Assembly: GCA_934500705.1 (NCBI GenBank)
Contig: CAKSTI010000006.1
Span: 75,037-139,036, forward strand
Reading direction: 5' to 3'
DNA: 64,000 bases
Source of the DNA: an uncultured Clostridia bacterium
GTDB lineage: Bacteria > Bacillota > Clostridia > UMGS1810
The position numbers were made by a program, and so were the translations under genes. The notes beneath the pieces were generated by a model. That model saw only the letters and a program-made list of their open reading frames with translations, had not been told where the DNA came from and did not search any database. This document shows, one piece after another, positions 25,248 to 33,685 of the stretch. Each line of letters starts with the position of its first letter. Position 1 is the first letter of the stretch.

Positions 25248-26948
25248 GTGGATAAATTGTCGAAATTAAGTTCAAAACATTACGAAGTTCAAAAGTTCTC
25301 ATCAATTCGTGAAATGCTCGACCTTGCCGATAAGCAGGCAGGCGATAAAGACGCATTTATGTATTTTGAAAAAAAGGAAGTTAGAAGCGCAACCTATCAC
25401 GAGTTTGTGCTCACAACCGAGTATCTCGGCGCAGCTCTTTGCGATATGGGTTACGGCAAGAGCTTTATTGCCAACATCGGCGCAAACAGCTACAAGTGGG
25501 TTTGCGTGTACCTCACGGTTTTAAAGAGCGCAGGGGCTTACGTGCCGATAGATAAGGAACTTCCCTTTGACGATATTGTAAACGTTGTGTCCGACAGCGG
25601 AAGCGAGGTTTTGTTTTACGCAGCAAAGTTTGAAAAGGAGTTTATGCAAAACCGTGACAAATTCCCCGGCGTTAAGGTGTTTGTCGGTTTGGAACGCACC
25701 GAGGACGAGGGCGAGTTTTTGTCTTATGACAAATTGCTTGAAAAAGGCAAAGAAATAGTAAACAGCGGAAAAAGCGAATACGGCAAAGTAAAAAGCGACG
25801 AAAACGAGCTTAAAATGCTTGTCTACACCTCCGGCACAACCGGAATGGCAAAGGGCGTAATGCTTACCGAGCACAACCTTGTAAGCAGTGTGTACTACGG
25901 ATTGGAAGTCAGCACTGTTTACGACAGGTGCCTCAGCGTTCTGCCGTATCACCACACCTACGAGGCGGTCAGCGGACTTCTTGTCGGTCTGCACCACCAC
26001 TCCACAATCTGCATAAACGACAAGCTCACGAGCGTGCTCAAAAATCTCCAACTCTTTAAGCCGGATTATCTGTACCTTGTGCCGGCGTTTGCGGAGCTTT
26101 TTTATAAAAAGATTTGGGCGGAACTCAAAAAGAAAAAAATTGAAAAACTGTTCCGTGCGATGCTCGCTGTCAGCAACGGACTTTTAAAGATCGGCATCGA
26201 CGTAAGGCGCAAGATGTTTAAGTCCGTAATAGACAACTTCGGCGGCAATCTGGTTAAAATCGTTTGCGGCGGCGCTCCCGTGCGCTCCGAAGTCGGCAGA
26301 TTTTTTGACAGCATAGGTATATATCTTATAAACGGCTACGGCATAACCGAGTGCTCGCCGCTTGTAAGCGCAAACCGTGAAAACTGCAACGACTGCCGCA
26401 CCGTGGGACTTCCGCTGCGCTGCATCGAGCTTAAATTTGAGGATGTTGACAGCGACGGCAACGGCGAAATCTGCGTAAAAGGCGACGTTGTTATGAAGGG
26501 CTATTATCATCAGCCGGAACTCACCGCAGAGGTTCTCTCGCCCGACGGCTGGTTTAAGACCGGCGACTACGGCAGGCTTAACGACAAGGGGCTTTTGATG
26601 ATAACCGGCAGAAAGAAAAATCTTATTGTGCTCAATAACGGCAAAAATGTTTTCCCTGAGGAAATTGAGGAATATATCCAGGGCATAAGCTACGTTAAGG
26701 AAGTTGTTGTGTATTCGCTGAAAGACGAAAACGGACTCGAAGCGTCGCTGTGCGCCGAGGTTTTCCCCGACTATGAAAACGACCGGGTTAAATCCTGCGA
26801 AAACCTTGAAGAAATGCTCCGCCACGACATCAACGCCGTAACCGAGCCCCTCCCCGTTTACAAGAGGATAAGCAAGGTCAAGGTCAGAGATAAGGAGTTT
26901 GTTAAAAATTCGTCAAATAAGATAAAAAGAAATTTGATTGAGCATTAA
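25248..26948 (+). CDS. AMP-dependent acyl-CoA synthetase/ligase (FadD-like), copy 2
   Basis: A 566-residue paralogue of the enzyme at 2917-4632, with the same motifs: LVYTSGTTGMAKGVML near residue 198, PYHHTYE, INGYGITECSPLVSANREN near 360, WFKTGDYGRLNDKGLLMITG and NGKNVFPEEIEEY in the C-terminal domain, and the catalytic lysine in NSSNKIKRNLIEH at the very end. It starts with GTG at 25248 (a TTG three codons later is an alternative). Has its own strong promoter and ends at the hairpin near 27009, so monocistronic. Substrate unknown; two copies may differ in acid preference. Confidence 0.88.
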   Translation: MDKLSKLSSKHYEVQKFSSIREMLDLADKQAGDKDAFMYFEKKEVRSATYHEFVLTTEYLGAALCDMGYGKSFIANIGANSYKWVCVYLTVLKSAGAYVPIDKELPFDDIVNVVSDSGSEVLFYAAKFEKEFMQNRDKFPGVKVFVGLERTEDEGEFLSYDKLLEKGKEIVNSGKSEYGKVKSDENELKMLVYTSGTTGMAKGVMLTEHNLVSSVYYGLEVSTVYDRCLSVLPYHHTYEAVSGLLVGLHHHSTICINDKLTSVLKNLQLFKPDYLYLVPAFAELFYKKIWAELKKKKIEKLFRAMLAVSNGLLKIGIDVRRKMFKSVIDNFGGNLVKIVCGGAPVRSEVGRFFDSIGIYLINGYGITECSPLVSANRENCNDCRTVGLPLRCIELKFEDVDSDGNGEICVKGDVVMKGYYHQPELTAEVLSPDGWFKTGDYGRLNDKGLLMITGRKKNLIVLNNGKNVFPEEIEEYIQGISYVKEVVVYSLKDENGLEASLCAEVFPDYENDRVKSCENLEEMLRHDINAVTEPLPVYKRISKVKVRDKEFVKNSSNKIKRNLIEH

Positions 26949-27004
26949 AATAAGAACTCTGCACGACAATGCAATCAAAGATTGCCGTCGGTGCCGCAAA
27001 ACCT

Positions 27005-27036
27005 TGTGAATAACCGCCGCCCGGCGGTTATTTTAA
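27005..27036. terminator. bidirectional terminator between acyl-CoA synthetase and AraC gene
   Basis: AATAACCGCC and GGCGGTTATT form a stem with a short GCCC-like loop, followed by T on the plus strand; it overlaps the end of the converging AraC-type gene. Confidence 0.65.
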
Positions 27037-27858
27037 TGTCTTTCTCACATTCCCGGGCGATATGCCGAACTGCCTTTTAAACACACGCAAAAAATATCCG
27101 TAGTCGGCAAAGCCCGTCTTGTACGCAATCTCCGCAAGGGGCAGGTCTGTCTGCTCGACCAGCTTTTTTGCCGCAAGGAGGCGTTTTTGCTTTACAAATG
27201 ACGCAATGCCGCCGCTTATGGACTGCCCGACGTAGTCGTAAAGGCGGCTGCGGCTCACGGCAAATTCGGAGCAGAGGCGCTCAACGCTCAAATCCTCGGA
27301 CAGGTGGGCGTCCACAAATTTCTCAATTTCGTCTATGAGCTGCTTGCCTCTGGGGCGCACCATTTCTTTCATAAGTATATAGCTTGTGATGGCATCGAGT
27401 ATCTTAGATGCGGCAAGCACGTGCTTTGGACTTTTGTATTTAATTTTTTTAACATATTTATCAACGTCGCTCTCGCCGTATTCACGGCACAGCGCCGTTA
27501 TTCTCTGCGCAAAATCCGCCTTTTCTCCGCTGTCGGCAATCTGTCCGAACATCACGTAGCCTATCAGCCGTCCTCCCTCGGTGAGGGGCGACACTGCCTC
27601 GATAAAACCGGCGTGGCACTTGTAGACGCTCAGTTTTTGCGTTTTTCTGCATTTTTTAAAGTTTTCTGCGTCACATTCGCTGCAACGCCTTCTGAAAAGC
27701 TCGTTTTTGCGCATATATCCGCAAAGTCCCCTTCCGCCGCTCGGACAAGCCGCAATTTCGCTCCCGTCAGCGTCAAAAAGCACTATCCTTATGCCCGTGA
27801 GAACATAAAATTGTTCAAGCAGTTCGAGCAAATCCTGGTTGTAAAATATAAGTGACAT
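27028..27858 (-). CDS. AraC family regulator with N-terminal PocR sensory domain
   Basis: A 276-residue transcription factor. Residues 1-165 form a PocR-like ligand domain with a cysteine cluster (RRRCSECDAENFKKCRK) and YKCHAGFIEAVSPL, then GYVMFGQIAD. Residues 178-276 are a double helix-turn-helix AraC DNA-binding domain; the second one reads LAEIAYKTGFADYGYFLRVF followed by KRQFGISPG. It is transcribed away from the sugar operon starting at 28019 and very probably controls it in response to the sugar. The 160-base gap between them contains the AT-rich inverted sequence TATAATTATA that could hold promoters on both strands. Confidence 0.88.
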   Translation of the reverse strand: MSLIFYNQDLLELLEQFYVLTGIRIVLFDADGSEIAACPSGGRGLCGYMRKNELFRRRCSECDAENFKKCRKTQKLSVYKCHAGFIEAVSPLTEGGRLIGYVMFGQIADSGEKADFAQRITALCREYGESDVDKYVKKIKYKSPKHVLAASKILDAITSYILMKEMVRPRGKQLIDEIEKFVDAHLSEDLSVERLCSEFAVSRSRLYDYVGQSISGGIASFVKQKRLLAAKKLVEQTDLPLAEIAYKTGFADYGYFLRVFKRQFGISPGNVRKTLK

Positions 27859-28018
27859 AAATATCCCAACTTTTAGTACGAATTTACAGTTTTCTGCATA
27901 ATTTTATCTATAATTATAACACATATTCTGATAAAATCAAGACGAAGGACGAAAAAAACGTGCAGAGCGCAGGCTGCGTTGCACGACACGTCAAAAAATT
28001 TTGAAAGGAATACGGAAA

Positions 28019-29416
28019 ATGAAAAAACAAACCTTTGCACTTTACTTCGGCAACAGGGGATTTTTCCCCGCAAGCCTCATCGGCACCGCACGCACGGAGA
28101 TGGAAAAAGCAGTGACCGACGCAGGTTACGGCTTCCTTATGCCGCCGGCGGAGATGACACGCTACGGCGCAGTGGAAACCAGACAAGAGGGCTGGAAATA
28201 CGCCGAGTGGCTCAAAAGCCACGAGGGCGAGTATGACGGCGTTATTATGTCGCTGCCCAATTTCAGTGACGAAAACGGCGCAGTTGCCGCACTGCAAAAC
28301 GCCGGCAAACCCATTCTCATTCAGGCGTACCCCGACGAGATTGGCAAAATGGACTTTGACCACCGCCGTGACTCATATTGCGGAAAGTTCAGCATTGAGG
28401 ACGTGTTCCACCAGTACGGCATCGGCTATACTGCGCTCGAACCGCACGTTGTCCACCCTCTTACCAAGGAGTTTGAACAAAACCTTAACGATTTTGCGGC
28501 AATATGCCGTGTGGTAAACGGAATGAAAAAGTTCTCAATAGGCATTCTCGGCGCAAGAACATCTAAGTTCAAGACCGTGCGCTATGATGAAATCACTCTC
28601 CAAAAGTACGGCATCACGTGCGAAACATTCGACCTGTCCGACCTTTTTGCAAGAGTTAAAAATTACTCCGACGATGACGAAAAGGTCATTGCAAGAGCGG
28701 AGCACCTTAAAAATTATACCGATTTTTCAAAAGTGCCGGCGGACAAACTCTTAACTCTCTCCAAGGTCAGCGTGGTTATTGACGACTATATGTCGGAGTA
28801 CCGCCTGGATTGCATAACCCTGCGCTGCTGGGAGGAAATGCAGTCGGAGCTGGGCATTGCGCCGTGCGTGCTTTTAAGCGAGCTTAACGACCGTGGCATT
28901 GCGACATCGTGCGAGATAGACCTCTGCTCGGCAATAAATATGTACTCGATGCAGCTTGCATCGCAAAAGCCGACCGCCTGCCTTGACTGGAACAACAACT
29001 ACGGCGATGACCCCGACAAGGTTATACTTTTCCACTGCGGTTCAACGGCGCAGTCGCTTATGAGGGGCAAGGGCACCGTTACCGACCACAAAATGTTTGC
29101 CAAAGGCTGTCCGGGCTGCGGCTGGGGCAGTAACGAGGGTAGAATTGCACCGTTTAAAATGACGTTTTCCAACTGCAAAACCGAGGACGGCAAGCTGACG
29201 TTCTACTTAGGCGAGGGCGAGTTTACCGATGACGAAATAGAAAAGGAATTTTTCGGCTGCGGCGGAGTTGCCAAAATTGACGGATTGCAGAAAAAACTGT
29301 TAAAGCTGGGACGGGAGGGTTTCAGACACCACACCGCAATCGGCGTGGGGCATATGTCGCACATTCTGCGTGAGGCATTTGCCTACTACCTCGGCTATGA
29401 CATAATGGAACTTTAA
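28019..29416 (+). CDS. L-fucose/L-arabinose isomerase-like sugar isomerase
   Basis: A 465-residue protein of the fucose isomerase-like family (COG2407), which interconverts aldoses and ketoses with a divalent metal. The N-terminal Rossmann-like domain includes LYFGNRGFFPASLIG and GVIMSLPNFSDENGA; the metal/substrate region has ALLSELNDRG-like VLLSELNDRGIATSCEID; the C-terminal domain has FHCGSTAQSLM and a cysteine-rich GCPGCGWGS stretch, with HHTAIGVGHMSHILREAF near the end. Start at 28019 after GAAAGGA. First gene of a six-gene operon that also encodes a FGGY kinase and an aldolase, so isomerase then kinase then aldolase is the natural order. The exact sugar is not deducible. Confidence 0.8.
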   Translation: MKKQTFALYFGNRGFFPASLIGTARTEMEKAVTDAGYGFLMPPAEMTRYGAVETRQEGWKYAEWLKSHEGEYDGVIMSLPNFSDENGAVAALQNAGKPILIQAYPDEIGKMDFDHRRDSYCGKFSIEDVFHQYGIGYTALEPHVVHPLTKEFEQNLNDFAAICRVVNGMKKFSIGILGARTSKFKTVRYDEITLQKYGITCETFDLSDLFARVKNYSDDDEKVIARAEHLKNYTDFSKVPADKLLTLSKVSVVIDDYMSEYRLDCITLRCWEEMQSELGIAPCVLLSELNDRGIATSCEIDLCSAINMYSMQLASQKPTACLDWNNNYGDDPDKVILFHCGSTAQSLMRGKGTVTDHKMFAKGCPGCGWGSNEGRIAPFKMTFSNCKTEDGKLTFYLGEGEFTDDEIEKEFFGCGGVAKIDGLQKKLLKLGREGFRHHTAIGVGHMSHILREAFAYYLGYDIMEL

Positions 29417-29428
29417 GGGGGTTGCGCT

Positions 29429-30925
29429 ATGTATATAGGCGGTCTTGACGTGGGAACAACCGGCTGTAAGCTGACCGTTTACGGCTCGGACGGCACGTTT
29501 GTGTGCAATACATACGAGGAATACGCCGTTTCACGCAAGAGGGGCGCTCACGAGGCGGACGCAAATGTGATATTCGGCGGTATATTAAAAGTCCTTGCCG
29601 AAACGTACAAAAAGTGCCCCGAACTTTCGGCAGTGGGCGTTACAACGTTTGGAGAAACCTTTGTCCTTTTGGATAAAGACGATAGTGTCCTCCTGCCGTC
29701 AATGCTTTACACCGACCCCCGTGGAGCGCAGGAGTGCGCCGCCCTGTCGGACGCAGTGGGCGAGGACAGATTGATTGAGATAACGGGAACAAAGCCCAAT
29801 GAGATGTTCAGTCTGCCGAAGCTTATGTGGATTAAGAAAAACCGCCCCGACGTGTTTTCACGGGCAAAAAGGGCAATGCTTATGCAGGATTTTGCGGTGT
29901 ATATGCTAACCGGCAAAGCACAGATAGACTTTTCCCTTGCCGCACGCACTATGGCGTTCGACATCAGGCAAAAGAGGTGGAGCGCAGAGATTTTCGCCGC
30001 CGCAGGCATTGACCCGTCGCTTATGTCCGCACCCGTTCCGACAGGCAGTATAGCAGGAGTGCTCAGGGCGGAGCTTGCCGAAAAACTCGGCTTTAAAAAC
30101 TTAAATGTAATAAACGGCGCACACGACCAGGTTGCCGCCGCAGTCGGAGCCGGAGTGCTCACCGTCGGCACCGCCGTGGACGGCACGGGCACCGTTGAGT
30201 GCGTAACGCCGATGTTTGACCGCATACCGACGGACAGACGGCTCTACGACGAGGGTTACACCGTTGTTCCGTATATATTTGACGGCACATACGTCTGCTA
30301 TGCGCTGTCGTTTACCGGCGGAGCAGTGCTCAAATGGTACAGGGACAACTTTGCACGCTTTGAGTGTGAACAGGCTGAAAAAACGGGCGCAAATGTCTAT
30401 GCCGAACTTGACGGAAAAATGAGTGACGAGCCTACGGATTTGCTCGTTCTCCCCCACTTTGCCGGAGCGGCAAATCCGCATATGGATATAAATTCCAAAG
30501 CGGCAATTCTCGGTCTTACCTTGGAGCACACCGCCTCCGACGTATACAAGGCTCTCCTTGAAGGCGTGACGTACGAAATACTGCTTAACTTGAAGCATTT
30601 GGAAAAATTCGGCATATCGCCCGAAAAGCTCTATGCAACGGGCGGCGGAGCGTCGTCGGAAAAGTGGCTGCAAATAAAGGCGGATATATTAAACCGCCCG
30701 GTAATCTCCCTTGCCGCAAAGGAGGCGGGCGCCTGTGGAACGTGTATGCTCGCATCGGTCGCAATGGGCATATACACAGGCGTATATGAGGCGGCAAAAC
30801 ACTTTGTGCGTGAAAAGAAAACCTTTACACCAAACGGGACGTATGCTAAAATATACGAAAAGAGATATAATACATACGAAAAAATATATCCGGCAGTAAA
30901 GGAAATTTTAAAAGGAGAGATTTAA
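29429..30925 (+). CDS. FGGY family carbohydrate kinase
   Basis: A 498-residue sugar kinase of the FGGY family (xylulokinase/rhamnulokinase/fuculokinase). The N-terminal phosphate loop is GGLDVGTTGCKLTVYG; GAHDQVAAAVGAGVL in the middle carries the catalytic Asp (NGAHDQ); EGVTYEILLNLKHLEKFG and LYATGGGASSEKWLQIKADI form the C-terminal ATP site; KEAGACGTCMLASVAMG is the FGGY-like end. Begins 12 bases after the isomerase stop with AAGGGGG. It should phosphorylate the ketose made by the isomerase, giving the aldolase substrate. Confidence 0.9.
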   Translation: MYIGGLDVGTTGCKLTVYGSDGTFVCNTYEEYAVSRKRGAHEADANVIFGGILKVLAETYKKCPELSAVGVTTFGETFVLLDKDDSVLLPSMLYTDPRGAQECAALSDAVGEDRLIEITGTKPNEMFSLPKLMWIKKNRPDVFSRAKRAMLMQDFAVYMLTGKAQIDFSLAARTMAFDIRQKRWSAEIFAAAGIDPSLMSAPVPTGSIAGVLRAELAEKLGFKNLNVINGAHDQVAAAVGAGVLTVGTAVDGTGTVECVTPMFDRIPTDRRLYDEGYTVVPYIFDGTYVCYALSFTGGAVLKWYRDNFARFECEQAEKTGANVYAELDGKMSDEPTDLLVLPHFAGAANPHMDINSKAAILGLTLEHTASDVYKALLEGVTYEILLNLKHLEKFGISPEKLYATGGGASSEKWLQIKADILNRPVISLAAKEAGACGTCMLASVAMGIYTGVYEAAKHFVREKKTFTPNGTYAKIYEKRYNTYEKIYPAVKEILKGEI

Positions 30926-31870
30926 TTGAAATACTGTAAAATATGCGGCTTTAACAGCTCAAAGATAATTCTCGGCACGGACGGCTTCGGCGAGAGAACG
31001 GACGAAAAAACTGCGTTTGAAATAATGGACGCCTACGCCTGTAACGGCGGCAATCACTTGGACAGCGCACGGCTCTACGCCGGGGGCAGAAGTGAGGAGA
31101 TTGTGGGCAGATGGCTCAAAGGCAAAAACCGTGCAGACTTCTTTGTTGCCACAAAGGGCGCACACCCACGCATAGAAACTATGGACGTTCCCCGTCTTTC
31201 GCTATCCGAGATTGAGAGCGATGCCGACAAGAGCCTTGCAGCGCTCGGCGTTGACGAGATTGACCTCTACTGGCTCCACCGTGACTGCGAGAGCGTGGAC
31301 GTGGGCGGCATTGTGGAGAGCCTTAACACGCTGATTAAAAAGGGCAAAATCAAGGCAATAGGCGCATCAAACTGGCGCAGTGAGAGAATTGCGGCGGCAA
31401 ACGCCTATGCCAAACAGCACAATTTGCAGGGCTTTACCGCAGGGCAGATACGTTTCAGCCCGGCGTCCACCGCACCCGACTTTGTGGGCGACACAACGCT
31501 TGTGGAGATGAACGCAAAGGAGTTTGAGTTCTACAAAAACGAGGGAATAACCGCAGTCGGCTTTGCATCGCAGGCAAAGGGATTTTTCTCAAAGTACATC
31601 TCCGGGGGCGTGGAAAATTTAAGTCCCAAGGCAAAGGAGCGCTATTTTTGCGCAGAAAACGTTAAAAAAGCGCAGACAGTTAAAAATTTAAGCGAGAAGT
31701 ACTCCGTCAGCGCCGCCGCAATAGTGTGCGCCGCTATGACGTCGGTTGACACGGCAAACGTAATGCCGATTATCGGGTCTAAAAACGCAGAGCAGCTAAA
31801 CGACTCTGTGAGCAGTTCCGACCTTGTTCTGACGCCTGAGGAAGTGCGCTCGCTCATAGAATATGTGTGA
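30926..31870 (+). CDS. aldo/keto reductase
   Basis: A 314-residue NAD(P)H-dependent oxidoreductase with an (alpha/beta)8 barrel. The tetrad is visible: Asp and Tyr in HLDSARLYAGGRSEE, Lys in FVATKGAHPR, His in YWLHRDCESV; the cofactor region reads MPIIGSKNAEQL near the end. It starts with TTG at 30926 behind AAAGGAGAG, and the stop of the kinase is directly adjacent. In the pathway it could oxidise or reduce the free sugar or an aldolase product such as lactaldehyde or glycolaldehyde. Confidence 0.88.
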   Translation: MKYCKICGFNSSKIILGTDGFGERTDEKTAFEIMDAYACNGGNHLDSARLYAGGRSEEIVGRWLKGKNRADFFVATKGAHPRIETMDVPRLSLSEIESDADKSLAALGVDEIDLYWLHRDCESVDVGGIVESLNTLIKKGKIKAIGASNWRSERIAAANAYAKQHNLQGFTAGQIRFSPASTAPDFVGDTTLVEMNAKEFEFYKNEGITAVGFASQAKGFFSKYISGGVENLSPKAKERYFCAENVKKAQTVKNLSEKYSVSAAAIVCAAMTSVDTANVMPIIGSKNAEQLNDSVSSSDLVLTPEEVRSLIEYV

Positions 31871-31877
31871 GGTTAAA

Positions 31878-32837
31878 ATGGATAAATATATAGGAAACGA
31901 ATTGCAGATATACGGCGTTGAGCAAATGCGCTTAGTCGGCGGCAAGGGAGACGGAATGAGGATATTTTCCGTAAGGAACGGCGGCGGACTGGAATTTACC
32001 GTTTCGCTCGACCGCTGTGCCGATATTTCCCGTCTTTCGTTATATGGGGCGAACTACGGCTACTTTGCGCCTTGCGGATACGTATCGCCAAAGTATTATG
32101 ACGGCATAGGCAACGGATTTTTAAAGTCGTTTACCGCCGGATTTTTTACCACCTGCGGTTTTAACAATGTCGGCAGTCCGTGCACGGACGGGGGCGAGGA
32201 TTTGCCCCTGCACGGGAGCATCTCCAACACGCCGTGCGACAACGCATACCACTTTATTGAGGATAACAAAATTCACATAAAAGCGCACGTTGCCGACGCC
32301 GCACTCTTTGGCAGAAATCTGTCACTCGACAGGGAGTACATCTGCCCCATAGGCGAAAACGTGATTTATTTGCATGACACCGTGACCAATCTTGCGGACA
32401 AAGAGTGTCCGTTCGAAATTCTCTACCACTGCAATATGGGCTACCCCCTGCTTACGGAGAACGCCAAGGTGGAGATACCGTCCGAGAGCATAACGGCGAG
32501 AAACGCCCATGCCCAAACGGGAATTGACAACTGCCTTAAAATGGAAAAACCGCAAAAGGGGTATGAGGAGATGTGCTTCTACCACAAACTCAGCGGTAAA
32601 ACGTCGGTTAAAATATCCAATCCCGACACGGGGCGCTCACTCGAAATGTGCTTTGACACGGCCAGACTGCCGTTTTTTACCGAGTGGAAAATGATGGGCG
32701 AAAAGCAGTACGTCCTCGGCTTGGAGCCCGGCAACTGCCTGCCCGACGGGCGTGACGTGATGCGCCAAAACGGCTGCCTTGACATATTACAGCCGGGAGA
32801 GAAACGGGAGTTTGAAATCAAATTTGTAATGAAATAG
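31878..32837 (+). CDS. DUF4432/aldose 1-epimerase-like protein
   Basis: A 319-residue galactose-mutarotase-fold protein. The features are FTVSLDRCADISRLSLYGANY, the FFTTCGFNNVGSPC segment, DLPLHGSISNTPC with a likely catalytic His, LYHCNMGYPLLTENA, and a C-terminal LGLEPGNCLPDGRDV with a likely catalytic Glu. DUF4432 proteins are commonly found in sugar operons and are presumed to interconvert anomers. Start at 31878, just after GAGG, 7 bases past the reductase stop. It would supply the right anomer to the isomerase. Confidence 0.82.
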   Translation: MDKYIGNELQIYGVEQMRLVGGKGDGMRIFSVRNGGGLEFTVSLDRCADISRLSLYGANYGYFAPCGYVSPKYYDGIGNGFLKSFTAGFFTTCGFNNVGSPCTDGGEDLPLHGSISNTPCDNAYHFIEDNKIHIKAHVADAALFGRNLSLDREYICPIGENVIYLHDTVTNLADKECPFEILYHCNMGYPLLTENAKVEIPSESITARNAHAQTGIDNCLKMEKPQKGYEEMCFYHKLSGKTSVKISNPDTGRSLEMCFDTARLPFFTEWKMMGEKQYVLGLEPGNCLPDGRDVMRQNGCLDILQPGEKREFEIKFVMK

Positions 32838-32847
32838 GAGAATAATT

Positions 32848-33684
32848 ATGCTTGTAACATTAAAGGAAATTCTTGCAATAGCCAATGCGAGAGGCTGTGC
32901 GGTAGGTTCGTTTAACACACCGAATATGGCGAGCATACGTGCCGTAATTGCCGCCGCAGAGGAACTTGGCGAACCCGTAATTCTTATGCACGCACAGGTG
33001 CACGAGGAAATGGGACTTTGCAAAATGGACGAGATAGCGCCCGTTATGCTGTTTTTCGCCGACCGTGCGAGCGTGCCCGTGTGCGTACACCTCGACCACG
33101 GCACAGACCTTGACTACATAAAGCGTGGTCTTGACATCGGCTTTTCGTCCGTGATGTATGACGGCTCGACCCTTGACGAAAAGCTCAATTTTGCCAATAC
33201 TTCCATAGCCGTCGGTATGGCATCTGCCTGCGGTGCGTCGGTTGAGGCGGAAATCGGCTCAATGGGTGCAAGGGAGTCAGGCGCAGAGGGCGGAGAGAGC
33301 ATATATACCGACCCCGACGATGCAGAGCGCTTTGCACGGGAAACCGGCATAGATGCGCTTGCCTGCGCCTTCGGCACGGCTCACGGACTGTACTTGAAAC
33401 AGCCTAAGCTCGACTTTGACAGGCTTAAAAAAATAGCCTCGCTCACTTCCGTTCCGCTTGTAATGCACGGCGGTTCCGGCGTAAGCCACGCCGATTACAA
33501 ACGTGTAATAGAACTTGGCATAAGAAAGATAAATTATTACACATATATGGCAAAGGCAGGCGGCAGTGCAGTTTGCGCCTTAGGTGACAAGACGTTCTAC
33601 CACGACATAGAGCTTGCCGCAATAGACGGTATGAAAGCGGACGTTATGTCGGCAATGCGTGTGTTTGCCAAAACGGAGGGATAA
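32848..33684 (+). CDS. class II fructose/tagatose-bisphosphate-type aldolase
   Basis: A 278-residue zinc aldolase of the FbaA/GatY/KbaY family, which splits a ketose phosphate into dihydroxyacetone phosphate and an aldehyde. Zinc ligands lie in VHLDHGTDLDYI (His), FGTAHGLY (His) and VMHGGSGV (His), with VEAEIGSMGARE as the conserved metal-ion loop. Length is that of GatY. With the kinase and isomerase it completes isomerisation, phosphorylation and cleavage. If the kinase acts at C1 the product is a ketose 1-phosphate, in line with the shorter class II enzymes. Confidence 0.9.
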   Translation: MLVTLKEILAIANARGCAVGSFNTPNMASIRAVIAAAEELGEPVILMHAQVHEEMGLCKMDEIAPVMLFFADRASVPVCVHLDHGTDLDYIKRGLDIGFSSVMYDGSTLDEKLNFANTSIAVGMASACGASVEAEIGSMGARESGAEGGESIYTDPDDAERFARETGIDALACAFGTAHGLYLKQPKLDFDRLKKIASLTSVPLVMHGGSGVSHADYKRVIELGIRKINYYTYMAKAGGSAVCALGDKTFYHDIELAAIDGMKADVMSAMRVFAKTEG

Positions 33685-33685
33685 T

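Noticed and set aside
25159..25356. Minus-strand open frame opposite the start of acyl-CoA synthetase copy 2
   Set aside because: Shadow of the real gene and its promoter; no ribosome site or family resemblance.
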